A stretch of DNA of 64,000 bases from Thinopyrum elongatum (GCA_011799875.1 CM022303.1:732294587-732358586), one strand, 5' to 3'; positions 1 through 11,544 are shown, counted from the first letter of the stretch. A program made the numbers and translations. The notes: generated by a model not told the origin, from the letters alone.

Positions 1-2583
1 AGAGTGTTTCTTTAAATTTGCACTTGGCGGATTCTAGTATTAAAAACCCATGGGAAAATTAATGATGGTCTTAATCTTGCAAATAGGAACTTTTGTCCCA
101 TCAGAATTTTATAGTGTCTTGATATTGATTGCATCCGTCTTTGTGCCCATTATTCTTGTGGACCATTTTTAAACGTACTATTGGTGCAGTTATTGATATG
201 AAAGAATTCAATATTAATTTCAATTTCCAAAGGAAGGGTATGGAACACTTCCCCTAGAACCAGAATTAAGCCACCATATGAATCAATCATAAGGGAAATT
301 TATGGATCTAGAAACAAAGATGACAATACTTAGACTATGCTTTATTGCCCTCTAGGGGGGCGTAAAACGATTAGCGGCTTGTTTTTTGGGATGCAACCCA
401 TGAATAAAATTTATTTTTTGTCTTTTTATTTCTGTTCTTGAGTGTTGGCCCACAAGTCTGCTGGCTGTTATTTATGATTGTGTTTTTTTTGTATTTTAAT
501 TAGTTTGTGCCAAGCAAGCCTTTGGGATAATGGGTGATAGTTGTTGATCTTGTTTGGAAAACAGAAACTTTTGCGTCCTGTAAAATAATTGTTTGGATGC
601 ACATACGTGAAGAAAAATTCTGATTTTTTACAAAAGATTGATATAAAATTTGGATCTGTTGTACAAATTTGTAAAAATAATCGAGTTACATAACTATTAG
701 AACACTTCCATCTTTACAGACTGTTCTGTTTTTACAGATTCAGTTTTCTTTGGCATTGTATGCTATTTTGATGATCTATGGTTCGTATGGAGTTATAAGC
801 TTATAGCAAAGTTGCGACCGCCCAAATACGTAGATTAACGCAAGAACAAATTTGAATGGGTTTTCTACAGTACTTAAGTACAGATTAGTTTTTCTTATAC
901 TAACGTATCTCACGAAGGTTTTGTTGAGTTTTTGTGTGGATTGAAGTTTTCAAGTTTTGGGGAGATCACGATGGATGAGGAAGTAGGAGTAAGAAGCGCC
1001 TAAGATTTGGGGATGCCCCATGGAATTCCAAGCTATTAGTTAAAAGTAAGCAAGCACTAAGCTTGGGGGGGAGCCCCGAGTGGGCATCCCCCTTTCTCTA
1101 ACGACCATTTCGGTATTTTACTTGGGCTATATTTTTATTCATGCACAGATCAGAGTTTTTCTGGATGTCTTGTAATGATATGAGTTTTTTTGCTTGTTTT
1201 GATTTTTGTTTTAAGTCATCTATCCTTGCTGGACACCCCTATTCAAGGGAGCCAAAATTATGGCTGCGGCTTGTTAGAATTACCTCCTATGCTCACTTAA
1301 ATCTTTTGAGCTAATGGAATTGCTCTAGTGCTTCCCTTATATCTTTTTGAGCACGATGTGCGTTACTAGTTTTGAGAAATGCTCTCATCCTTCCTAGATT
1401 TATTTGAGAGTTAGTATTTTTTTAAGAATTTTCTCCTCCTTGCTCACTTAAATAAATTTATTTTGAGAGAAGAAATTTTTTTTATGCTCATGTTCTTCCT
1501 TAATTTTTTTTTGAGCTATCAAAAGCAACATATGGAAATTAGTCCCAAAGTGATAGAATATTCAACGGATATAATAAACAAACTTTTCATGAGATCATTG
1601 GACAAAATAAACTTGATTGCTTTGTAATGTTTTGGCGAATATGTTGATATAATATGGTGAGTCTTTGTTGATGAGTAATTATGCTTTAGTAAGATAGTGG
1701 TGTTTAAGGGTTTGTGATTCCCTATGCAAGCACGAAAGTCAATAGTTATCAATGAATTAATTCCTCTTGTGGTGCATATTACGTGTTAGTTATGATTAAT
1801 TATGCTCGTTTTGTGATATTTTGTCATTTCTTGGTTGGATGCCTTTTCAACTCTTTTGCTACCTTTCATGTGGCACTAAGTATAATCACTACTTGTGCAT
1901 CCAAAATCCTTGTAAACCAGTTTGCCACATGGGTCCCCCTATAACCTACTCTATATGCGGTATTTTTGGGTCCCGTCTAAGCAATTTGTAATGTGCCATC
2001 TTCTAATTTCAAAATAAATTTCACTTTTGTGTGCTCGTACAGCTCAGAAAACGGAGGGGTGGCGATATATTTCCAATCTAGATCGTTATTCTCAAGAATG
2101 AGTGTTTATATTCCACTTGGTCATGCAATGAGAGTATAGTCAAATGTATTAGGATGCCCGTCCCCGAAATGAACAAATGAATTTACTTTATGTTGTCAAA
2201 TAATAAATTCCTGGAAAGTGTTTGGTATGGAAGGCACCCGTGGATACGCTAGCCATGGAAAGTGAAGTATGGTGGAAAAAGGAATAAACTTTAATTTCTT
2301 CTGTTTGGGACCCTATGATATTTCTAGTCATGGAAAGTATTGGGAACTACTCGTCATTTTCGTTGCAGGTTGCTTGTTGATAGCTTGAGTAAAAAAAATT
2401 GGGAAATCTTCATGCCAAATAAGACTTTGCTTTGAATCATCTAAGAAAGTCCAACTGGTCCATGCTAAAAAAAAAACCAAGAATTGTTGATTAACAGGTT
2501 AGGCAGCATTCCACTCAAAAATTGCTGTTTTTAAATATCATTTTACCTACGTGAAGGACGAGCAGAATTAATCTTGGGGATTC
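1..2583 (+). repeat. RT-I internal domain, 3' part
   Basis: No gene is visible in this stretch. It matches, in order and orientation, the 3' half of the internal domain of RT-IV (about 27.9-30.36 kb): the phrase around 1900-2010 ending in 'TATATGCGGTATTT' recurs near 29270, and the closing 'GAGGACGAG' plus 'CTTGGGGAT' just before the LTR recurs at 30334-30362. That closing segment is the polypurine-tract region of these elements. The element continues beyond the left window edge. No gag, protease, integrase or RT motif is readable, so I treat it as a non-autonomous gypsy-like (Sabrina/WHAM-type, name from memory) element. Confidence 0.7.
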
Positions 2584-2864
2584 TGATACATCGCCAATGT
2601 ATCTATAATTTTTATTGTTCCATGCCTTTACGTATTTCAATCTTTGGATTTTTTTACAATCATTTTATAGCTATTTTTGATATCATTTTTGGGACTAACC
2701 GAATTGACATAGTGCCTACTGCCAGTTGCTGTTTTTTGCTTTTTTACTTCGCAGCAATCAATACCAACAGAGTCCAAACGCAGGAACTTTTTGGAGAATT
2801 TTTTCAGGCCAGAAGACACCCGCTGGTCCAAGGAGTCCCGAGGGGGACTCCGAGCGGAGACCAC
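2584..2864 (+). repeat. RT-I 3' LTR, truncated
   Basis: It begins TGATACATCGCC directly after the polypurine-like segment and aligns with the first roughly 290 bp of the other gypsy-type LTRs in the window (24594, 30364). It stops without the usual ...CA LTR end and is replaced by the short block at 2865-2903. The rest of the LTR has been lost. Confidence 0.7.
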
Positions 2865-2903
2865 GCGTCCTAACCGGCGAAAAAACCCTACTCCGTGGTC
2901 CCA
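2865..2903. other. 39-bp flank shared with 24558-24593
   Basis: The block ends in 'CCCTACTCCGTGGTCCCA' immediately before the RT-II LTR. A near-identical block, ending 'CCCTACTCCGTGGGCCCA', sits immediately before the RT-IV LTR; this copy has three extra A residues. Independent insertions should not share a flank, so this suggests duplication of a segment that included the flank. Confidence 0.7.
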
Positions 2904-4576
2904 TGATACGTCTCCAATGTTCTATAATTTAAATGAAGTATTCATGCTGTTATTTATCATTCTTCTTGGATTTTTTACACTCATTTATAGCAAACTTTTA
3001 TACATTTTTTGGACTAACCTATTCTGACAAAAGTGCCCAATGCCAGTTTGCGTTTTTTGCTTGTTTTTTTGTACATTGCAAAATCATACCCAAACTAGGT
3101 CCACAAATGCAGCGAAACTTTTTGAGATTTTTTTTTTTTTGGACGCGAAGACCAACATCCATTGGGCCCAAAGAAGTGCCAAAGGGGTGCCCGAGGGGGG
3201 CACAACCCCTTGGGCGCGCCTGGGGCCCAGGTCGCGCCTGGTTGGTTGTGCCCACCTCAGTGGCCATCCCCCGCACCTCCTATTCGCCCTATCAAATTCC
3301 CAAATATTTCAAAAAACCCCTGAATGTAACCCTAGTTCAGAAAGTTTCGCGCCGCAAGCCTCTGTAGGCCTCGAAAAAACCCTCTAGACCCCCATTCCGG
3401 CACCCTGCCGGAGGGGAATCATCCCGTCGGGTGGCCATCTTCATCATCATCATCCCGGCGGCCACCATGATGAGGAGGGAGTGTCGCACCCTCGGGGCTG
3501 AGGGTTTGTACCAGTAGCTATGTGTTTAATCTCTCGTCTTCTCATGTTCTTGGAGATGTCACGATCTTGATGTATCGTGGGCTTGTTAATATAGTCGATC
3601 ATATGGTGTTTTCCCCTCTCTAATTCTTGTTGTGAATTGAGTTTTTCCCTTGAGTTTCGGTCTTATCGGATCGAATCCTTTTTATGGATTTGAGAGAACT
3701 TGATATATGTCTTGCATATGAAATACTCATGGGTGACATGGGGTTAATATATTGATTCACTTGAAGATATGTTTTGGCACTCAACTCGGGATTCTGACAG
3801 ACTTGGGGTAATCATGCTACTGTGGATGCACGTTCTCGGTCTTTTGTTTCTCCGGTAGAAATCTTGGGGCACTCTTTGAGGTTCTTTGTGTTGGATAGTA
3901 TTATGATCTGAATTTTCTTTGGTGTTTTTTTAGTACGACTCTTGATAGATCGATCGGAAAGCGAATAACTTAGTGTTATTTTAGTACGACCTCGTTGATA
4001 GATCGATCGAAGAATACTTGGTGGTATTTTAGTACGAACTCTTGGATAATCGATCGAAAAGAATACTACAAACAATTTCTTCTATTTCTACACTTGATAA
4101 GACTTTGGAGTGATTTCTTCATCGCACGTTTGAGGGATGTATATGATCCAATTAGATTGCACTTGTTGAGAGATTGGCAACTAACTAGCGAAGTACGGAC
4201 CATAGGCCTCATTTCTAACATTGCAATACCGTTTGTGCTACATTTTTTCCTCATGCTACCTTGCTTTTTTATTGTTCCTATTAAACAAACCCATTGATCT
4301 AACTATCAATTACTACGCTTTTTATTACCATCTCTTCGCCGAACCTAGTGACCTATACAATTACCATTGTATTTGGTGTGTGTCGGGGCACAACAGACGC
4401 TTTGGTTTTTTGGTTGCAGGGTTGCTTGAGAGGATCTCTTCATCCGGGCACCTCCCACGATTTATAAAAAACCTAGGTCATCACTTGAGGGAAAATTGCT
4501 ACTTCGTCCTACAAAACTTCTAACGCTTGGAGGCCCAACACAATTCTACAAGAACAAGTGGGCATAGTAGACATCA
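2904..4576 (+). repeat. RT-II 5' LTR
   Basis: It starts TGATACGTCTCC and ends GTAGACATCA, followed by a tRNA-Asp-type primer site, so it is a 5' LTR. It aligns over its whole length with the RT-IV LTR (24594-26239) but has many scattered one-base gains and losses, unlike the cleaner RT-IV pair. The TATA region corresponding to TATAAAT at 24961 reads TATCAAAT here (about 3289). This fits either an old decayed copy or uncorrected long-read sequence near the assembly gap. Confidence 0.85.
3921..4067 (+). repeat. ~50-bp tandem repeat inside LTR
   Basis: There are three consecutive units of about 48-52 bp, each containing 'TTTTAGTACGA' and 'GATAGATCGATCG' or close variants. The same triplication is present at 25587-25736 and 31319-31467, so it predates the split of these LTRs. 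Confidence 0.85.
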
Positions 4577-4584
4577 AGCCTTTC

Positions 4585-4603
4585 TGGCGCCGGTTGCCGG
4601 GGA
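4585..4603 (+). other. RT-II primer-binding site (tRNA-Asp type)
   Basis: TGGCGCCGGTTGCCGGGG lies 8 bp after the LTR end. It is complementary to the 3' end of plant tRNA-Asp apart from one extra G. The RT-IV copy at 26250-26267 lacks that extra base. Confidence 0.8.
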
Positions 4604-4611
4604 GGTGAGTG

Positions 4612-4860
4612 CACTAGTAGAAAAAGGCCCATTTGTCCGGTTCATAACGCCCATGTTGTCCCCTTCGGGAACCGGGACTAAAGGGTCGGGACTAAAAAAG
4701 AGCCCAACACTTTAGTCTCTTTTCTTATACTAACCGGGACAGATGGGGCTCCACGTGTCTGCTGCTGCGAGCCCAGTAGGAGGGCCTTTAGTCCCGGTTA
4801 GTAACAACACCAACCGGAATCCCCAAAGATCATCCACGTGGTCTGCACTCAGGAGCAGGG
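4612..4860 (-). repeat. CACTA-1 3' terminus and subterminal repeats
   Basis: After the terminal repeat come several partly inverted copies of the ACCGGGACTAAAG / GTCCCGGTTAG motif (about 4669-4805). Such arrays are the expected binding region for the element's own DNA-binding protein, by analogy with TNPA in En/Spm. Confidence 0.8.
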
Positions 4861-5175
4861 TTTTTTGTTTTTTTGTTTTTGAAAGGGGGGGTGGGGGGGC
4901 TTTGGTGGTTTTGGGCGTTTTGTATGGTTTAATTTAGGGGTTTCATATATTGTGTTAGTAGCTAATAGCTAGAGAGAAGTGTCCCCTCCTTATCTTCCTC
5001 CGTGCTTGGTCGACGCTAACGTACTATACATATCAGAATGACTCGTACAACGCTAGCTAGTAACAAATGAAGGAAACCATTAAGTACACAGATCGTCATG
5101 AACATACCTACAGAGAGAAGTTGATCGACCTCCTCCTTCTCCGAGAGATTGGGTCGAAACAACAGTTTCGTATCT

Positions 5176-8100
5176 CTAATCCGACACTACTAAGCTACAT
5201 ATATCAATATAAGATTTCTTTCTTACAATCCGTAACATTTTGATGTCAAGTTCCACAGAGTATTCCTCGGCTGGATTGATGACGTGGTCAATAAAGAATC
5301 CCGCCAATTCCTCTTGAATTGCTTTTATTTGCGATCTTGTGGTAATGGATTCATCCCGGATCTCCAATCTAATTTGAAGAAGGGGGCATCAATACTATAT
5401 ATGATTAACCTCAAACACAAATGAGGTAATACAATAAAATTGTGAATATTATTGCTTACGCACTTCAATATTGTTTTTTTTTCAGAGTAGCCCCGCTTAG
5501 AGGTCTTCGCGTTGAGATGTAGTCGCAAATGTATATCCACAAAAATTATTCCCCCCGCATTCCTGCCACAACCACTTTACGAGAAAAAATGTCAATAAAC
5601 TCTAATCAAGGCANNNNNNNNNNNNNNNNNNNNNNNNNCTTATAAATGGTATTGATGAAACTAGCTAGAATCAATGGGAGATGCGCGGAACTAGCTAGTA
5701 GTACTTACTTTCGGGTGTGTAATCGCAGCTCCCCCGCAGTCCCGGAGCTTCTGTGATGAACACTTTCCAAACCCTGCGAGACAAAGAAATAATTACTTGA
5801 TATCAGGAAATGACCAAAGTTGCCGATATGGTGTGATAATGATCGTTGAACTTACTTCTGGAGCATTTCAGTCATGGCCGCATACTCCTTGGGATCTTTT
5901 CGTCTTGAGTCTAAGACGGTTACTGTCCCTGCTCAAGCTTAATCTCTAGGAGAATAAAGTGGAAGCTGCGCACGCATGCATAACTCATCAATTACATTAC
6001 TATAACCTCGAGTAATAAGGGAATCGAATATGCAGAAGATAGTAACACTCACTTGAAGTGGTAAGGAAAGAGTATTTTATCTTTGTTTTGATTTTAAGCA
6101 ACGATTGTAGCAAGTTGGCCTCGGTTTCTTTCTCATGATATGTAACCGTCCATTCATCTATGAGATTTGTGTTAATGAACCCAATTCATAGATTTGTGCA
6201 TTTGTGCATTCGACGATCTTTAATCTGCATAATAGTGACGATAATTATATATACATGCAATGAAAGAGCTGAGCTATATATAGAGACTTAATTACAGAAG
6301 TATAGTACTTACAGACAGTAGCAAGTGATGATTATTTTATCGAGGTCCTTTTGATTGAAAAACTGGAAGAACTCCTCAAATGAACAGACAACAGATCAAT
6401 TCCAACGAGGTCGTGCTCCTCTTTAACTCTCAGCGTCAAAATATCCTTCCCGGACTTGCAGGTGTCCATGTACCACTTATGGAATCTTTGCATCATCGTT
6501 GTTAGAGGAGATCACCAGGTCTGACGAGAGGCTTCCTGTACGGTATTTGTGTTCGTCCACCTCCATTGTATCAAAATATGCATCGTCGGGCAGTAATCAC
6601 CAGGATTGGTACCGGGCAGCATCCCTGGCAAATTTGCGATGATATCGCAGACACCTTGTCGAGGGGCACGATTGGTTTGCCTGTTCGCCGAGCTGTTCAA
6701 TTTTTTTCCCTCTTCTTTGTTGTTGTAACCTTTTGTCACTTGAAGGAGTTCCCGACCGACGCGCTCCTTCCACTACCTTTTCAGAGCGCGGACATGGTTG
6801 TCATCCGCGGAGCCGGTGGTGGTCGCTTCAGGTTCTTCAAAGTGCGCTTCAATTTCACGGGATCCATCTTCGCCTCCCGAGGTGGATTTTTCTTTCCAAA
6901 AAGTCCTTCACTTGGGCTTGACAGATCTCCTCATTTTCCTCCTCGGTCATCTTGTATGGTAATCTATCTAGAGGCTTGATAGATGGACCGATTTGTATTG
7001 CCTCCCGCCTCTGGCTGTACTGCTAGAACGCCGGCCGAGCAGCCGGAGCGGCTGCGGCTGTCTTCCTTCATTGCTTACGAGGCGAGAAGGAGGCAGAGTG
7101 CTACGATGCACCGGAGCAGCCGCAGCGGCGGCGGCTGACTTCTGCTGTTGTTGACGAGGTGGAGAAGGAGGCGGGCTGCTCGGACGCGCCGGCGCAGGCG
7201 GAGTGCCGCCACGCATCAGCAGCTGGAGAAAAGGCGAAGTGCCGCCACTTGCCGGAGCAGCCAGAGAAGGAGGCGGAGTGCCCTGATCACTCGCCAGAGG
7301 AGGAGCGGAGGAGGAGGCGGAGTGCCCTGACTCGTCGAGGAGGAGGCGGAGGCGTCCAGTTCGGAAGGTTGATGAGCTCCTTCCCCATAGACATGGAGTC
7401 TTCAGAGCAAGACCCAGCTGAGTCTCCCCTTCACCGTAGGGTGGTCAAGCTCGAGCTCTTCAAATCCCTCCGTTATTTCATCGACATCACAACAGCATAG
7501 CCTTCTGGAATCAGAAGGCAATGAAAAGTTGCACCGGGTCCAGAAGGTGCAACAGAGCCGACACGCCGCCTTGACTTTGAGGTGCTGCCATTATGCCATA
7601 AGGTGGCAATCTTGAGCCTCTGTGATAGCATCCATGTGGTAGCTGGGAGTCGTGAAGTGAGGCTGCTGAAGGAGCTCGGTGGAAGCCACGCTGCTTCTCC
7701 GCTGAGATGGTGGGGTAGCTTCTGGGGTAGCTTCGGCAGGCCTCTGAACTAGTGCTTTTCCTCTAGCGCTCGTACCCTTGCATTCAGCTTCTGCAGTTCG
7801 GTCTGCTCCACTTTCCTCCTCCTCTCCCGGTTTGGTAACCGCCTGCGCTGGGAAACCCTTCCTTCCACGCAACGGAGCCTGCCGTGCCTCGTGTTCGTCC
7901 TGGGTGCTCAGGATTCCCGAGGGCCTGTGTGAGCTCGTCGTTCTCTCTGTCGGGAACGAACTCCCTTGCTGCGCTGCGGCGATATACTTTCGAGCTTCTT
8001 GACGGGTATTTCAAGTTGCTCCTTCGTCCAACGGCACTTCCCTGTTTCAGGGTCCAAAGTTCCCCAACCCCGAAGAACCAAGTCCTTGAATGGTCTGGCC

Positions 8101-9085
8101 AGTTCAATGTCTCGGTTCGACCCCTTTATCAAGCAGGTCCTTCTCAGTCCTTGTCCCACAATGGTCGGGCTTTGAGTAGCCACCTGACCCCGTGCGATGG
8201 TGATACTCCTTCTTTGCAGCATTTTTCTTGTTTGTCGCTGACATCTTCTTACTCTTCTCCGATGTCTTGTGCCACAAATACGGGCAAGTGATGTCTTCTC
8301 TTCTCAAATCGGCCGGTGAATTCTGGAGTCTTCCCTTTGTCGACAAACGTTGATTTCAACTCATTCTTCCACCTCCTGAATAGATCTGCCATCTTCTTAT
8401 GACATGAGCCTTGACCAATGGCTCTATAACTGGCTTATCCGGATCCTCCTCTGGCGGTAGGGTGAAATTTGCCTTCAGCGTGGTCCAAAGATCATCTTTC
8501 TGTCTATCGTTGACAAAAGACACTTGAGGGTCTCGCTCTTAGGCTTATTCCATTGGTGGATGCTGATCGGGATCATGTCCCTAACAAGAAGCCCGCACTG
8601 AGTAGAAAATGCTTCCTTGGTCTGGCTGGGATCAATCGGTTGCCTTCGCCCTTGATTGCTGTGATCGTGAACCTTTCATCCTGGCCAACCTTTTCTTCGG
8701 GCCTCGTCTCGTTACCGAAGTTTGGCTCGATCCGGAGGGCTAGAAAGAAGAAAGAAAGAGTTAATATGTGTACATACCAAAACAATTAATGCATGAATTA
8801 GCTAGTCAGCACAGGCTTAATTAATATATATACCTCGCCAGACTTTGCAACAGCTCCTTCCTCCATTCGCTCACCGGAGCAGTCATCACGGTCCTTCCAC
8901 CGGCATTCCGTCACCGGAGCCATCAAATCATGTCCTTCCACCTCCATTGTTCATCTCCGGAGCCTGCTTCACCCCCTCCTTCCAGACCATCGGTGTCGTT
9001 GAGATACAACAAGACATCACCTCCGCCGAGGATTATGTCCCCCAACAACTGTTCTACTTCGATTGTCTCGGTGGTCCATAGTTTC
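5176..9085 (-). pseudogene. CACTA second gene: Transposase_24-like plus Ulp1/C48-like regions, degenerate
   Basis: Read on the minus strand, conserved blocks appear in the family order but in shifting frames. An acidic Gly-rich start lies at about 9085-8850. A block near 8540-8430 contains 'NFTLPPEEDPDKPVIEP'. The Ptta/En/Spm (Transposase_24) core lies at about 8420-7784, with 'KMADLFRRWKNEL', 'KMSATNKKNAAKKEYHH', 'GKCRWTKEQLEIPVKKL' and 'NDELTQALGNPEHPGRTRG'. A Pro/Ala/Gln-rich linker lies at about 7000-7370, and 'QLGEQANQS' near 6680. The C-terminal part resembles an Ulp1/SENP cysteine protease: 'RFHKWYMDTCKSGKDI' (about 6490), 'FHFILLEIK' with the likely catalytic His (about 5960), 'VLDSRRKDPKE' with the likely Asp (about 5910), 'NNFCGY' with the likely Cys (about 5550), then 'AIQEELAGFFIDHVINP' (about 5310). 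Splice-donor-like GTAAGT/GTGAGT sites follow several blocks. Frameshifts and the 25-N gap make it non-coding as written. The exact start is unknown and may include a GC-rich exon near 11.1-11.5 kb. Confidence 0.8.
5614..5638. other. Assembly gap (25 N)
   Basis: A run of 25 undetermined bases interrupts the Ulp1-like part of the CACTA-1 second gene. The true gap length may differ. Confidence 1.
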
Positions 9086-9163
9086 TACAAATATTACAAC
9101 ATGGCAATTAATATACAAACATGACAGATGGATATATTAGTGCAAACATAGACCTAGCTAGCT

Positions 9164-9275
9164 CGACGCTTCTACGGTTTGGGGTGGCCTCGACAACGCT
9201 TCTAGGGTTGGGGGTGGCCTAGGCAACGCTTCTAGGGTTTGGGGTGGCCTCGACAACGCTTCTAGGGTTTGGGCC
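9164..9275 (+). repeat. 30-bp direct repeat, about 3.7 copies
   Basis: Units read approximately CGACAACGCTTCTAGGG then TTTGGGGTGGCCT, repeated head to tail with few changes. They lie about 80 bp upstream (minus-strand sense) of the acidic exon of the second gene. Function is unknown. Confidence 0.9.
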
Positions 9276-9354
9276 GGACCGCCTCTCTCATGAATGTCCG
9301 ACGTCCGGACCGACAAGGATTTAACAAAATGACGCCATTCTGGATGTGCAGAAA

Positions 9355-9768
9355 ATGGTCCATATTTTTCCTGATCTCATCTACCCTTCTATATGTCACG
9401 TTGTCTAGTGTTAAAGAATTCAAAAAACCATGACTTCATCATTAGCCGGAAATGACAGGCGTATAATGGTACGAAGCTCTTCAAAGTTGTTTTGGAACGG
9501 AGTTCCTGATAGAATAATTCGCTTTTTGGTACAAAGTTCAGCAAGAGCCTTCCGAATATCGCTATTTGGAAGGCCTTTGCTGAAATTCATACCAAAAGGA
9601 GAATTATTCTATCAGGAACTCCGTTCCAAAACTTGGAAGAGCTTCGTAGCATCATACGCCTGTTACTTCCACTAATGATGAAGCCATGGATTTCTTCAAT
9701 ACTTTGACAAACAACGTGACATATAGAAGAATATATATTTAGATGAGATCAGAAATAAAATTGGATCA
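9355..9768. repeat. Long imperfect inverted repeat (fold-back), about 410 bp
   Basis: The left arm from about 9355 and the right arm ending about 9768 are reverse complements with only scattered mismatches and small indels. Examples: CTGATCTCATCTA at 9371 pairs with TAGATGAGATCAG ending at 9752, and TTCTATATGTCACGTTGT pairs with its complement near 9712-9729. 'GGAACGGAGTTCCTGATAGA' near 9497 also has a full complement near 9610-9630. The centre is near 9556, so arms are about 190-200 nt with almost no loop. A transcript would fold into a long hairpin suited to DICER-LIKE processing, as in precursors of siRNAs or young miRNAs. Confidence 0.9.
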
Positions 9769-9821
9769 ACTTGTGCACATCCATAATGGGGGCATTCTTG
9801 ATAAATCTATATATGTCAAAT

Positions 9822-9968
9822 TCAAACTTTGACATATGATCAAACTTTGACATATGATCAATGTTGCATATGTCAAAATTCAAACTTTGACATATGATCA
9901 AACTTTGATATATGATCAAATGTTGCATATGTAAATTCAAACTTTGACATATGATCAAACTATGATAT
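9822..9968. repeat. Short tandem repeat, CAAACTTTGACATATGAT-type
   Basis: About seven head-to-tail and partly offset copies of an 18-bp unit, grouped into a larger unit of roughly 65 bp that includes 'TGTTGCATATGT'. Confidence 0.85.
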
Positions 9969-10550
9969 AGTGTCCACCGCGATATAAAATATACATAGAC
10001 TTGTTCGGGCGAGAGGGGGTTGATCGACGTCCCCCCTCAGTCGAAGTGAATGAAACAACTCTGAATTTTTTACATGTACCCTACAACATGAAAATTTCTA
10101 AGTGATTGCGAAACTGTTTGCTAAACTTTTATGCTTCATTTATATAAAGATCAAATGTCCAATATAACTATGTGTGCGATATGAGGCATTGGACATTATC
10201 TAGATCACATGCCTCAAAATCAAAGGAAAACTCGTCTCAAAACTATCCGCGGTGCCGAACAATATGAAATCATTCACAATATTGATGTTGGACTCGACTA
10301 AATATGCACTCCATAGTCCAATCAAGTATTAAGTCCACGGTGATCAACACCTACAAGTTACAAAAATTTTCTATGATCACAAAAATATAAGCCCGAGGGG
10401 ATTGAAGTTATCGGGTTATGTTTATACAACAAATGGACATCTCATCTCATTTCATCTCATCTGAAAAAACATAGCACATCTAAAAAAATACATCCATACA
10501 TGAAAAAATTGCTATGAACAAAAGAACATCATATATGAACATTTTCTATA

Positions 10551-10592
10551 TCCATCCATCCATCCATCCATCCATACATACATACATACATT
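10551..10592. repeat. (CATC)n(CATA)n microsatellite
   Basis: Compound tetranucleotide repeat, TCCATCCATC... passing into CATACATACATACA. Confidence 0.95.
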
Positions 10593-11129
10593 GAAAAAAA
10601 AGCTATGAACAAACACATCAGTAGTAATTTTTTTATAATGAATTGGCCTCAAAAAATTCTTTTATTAGTATTTTCAAACTCTAGATGACCCTGTTGCACT
10701 AGAACTATTTCAAATAATTCTTTTCAAATGCCACAAATTTTTTGACAAGTCCTCTAATGCCTATAGATCATTTTATGCAAAAACCCACTTTGGTCTTGAA
10801 ACTTTTGAGCACAACTTCCATTTTTCAATTTTGGTCTAATCTTGGCATTGAACTACAACCCTATTTTTTCCTTACTAAATTTTTTTGAAAAAATTACGCC
10901 AACTTCATGACAGTACCCACACTCCATTTCACCAAAAACCTTCTGATCCATAGTTCAAAATTTTCAAATTTCGTTCAAATGAAATTTGAACCAGATTCAA
11001 ATTCCTTTGAAAACCAATTCTAAACCACTCCAAAAATTCTGAAATTTTGCCATCACCTTTGTCTTGCATCAGTACCTCACCACAAAAAATTTAGAAATTT
11101 CAAAAATGCCCAAAGCCATCTAGCATTTC

Positions 11130-11530
11130 ATCAAACACCTTTTATGCATTTCATAAAAAGGGCAGGGGCGCGTGGCTCACTGGGGGCGACATCGGTGACG
11201 GCGAGGTCGGGGCCGTGCTGAGGCAGAGGCGGCGCGCGCGGGGCAGGGCAGGGGCCGGCGTGGGGACGGTGACGGCGATGAGGCGTGGGCGGCGACGGGG
11301 CACGGGGAGTTGGCGACGGTGACAGGGACGAGGCGTGGGCGGCGGTTGCGGAGGGGAGTTGGCGACGGTGACGCGACGAGGCGTGTGTGGCGGACGGCGT
11401 CGGCGTGGGCTCGGGGGCGGGGCACAGCATGGGCGACGGCGACGGCGTCGGGCAGCCTGGCGGCGTCGAGGAGGTCGGGGCCGTCGGAGGGGAACTGCGA
11501 TGAAACTGAAAATTTCACAAGTCTTGCTTA
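11130..11530 (-). other. GC-rich stretch, possible first exon/leader of the CACTA-1 second gene
   Basis: Very GC-rich sequence that reads as Pro/Ala/Arg-rich peptide in several minus-strand frames, the usual appearance of low-complexity GC-rich DNA. CACTA-2 has a comparable GC-rich leader just after a TATA box at 63834. Position alone suggests the 5' end of the second gene. No frame is clearly coding. Confidence 0.35.
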
Positions 11531-11544
11531 ATACAAGAAGCATT

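Larger units (their letters stand above)
9086..11129. other. CACTA-1 non-coding spacer/intron upstream of second gene
   Basis: I see no protein-coding signal. The region holds a 30-bp direct repeat (9164-9275), a long inverted repeat (9355-9768), a 'CAAACTTTGACATATGAT' repeat (9822-9968), a tetranucleotide microsatellite (10551-10592) and AT-rich sequence to 11129. Being between a GC-rich possible first exon and the acidic exon at 9085, it may be a large intron of the second gene. Confidence 0.5.

Noticed and set aside
3040..3387. ORFs of 115-144 codons in LTRs (also 2933-3367 and 30495-30773)
   Set aside because: Overlapping frames in LTR sequence; related LTRs do not preserve the frame.
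4585..4603. tRNA gene
   Set aside because: Only 18 bases match the tRNA-Asp 3' end, which is what a primer-binding site looks like; the same holds at 26250 and 48100.
11151..11543. Pro/Arg-rich ORFs as real genes
   Set aside because: All frames of this GC-rich stretch are open; kept only as a possible leader or exon of the CACTA second gene.
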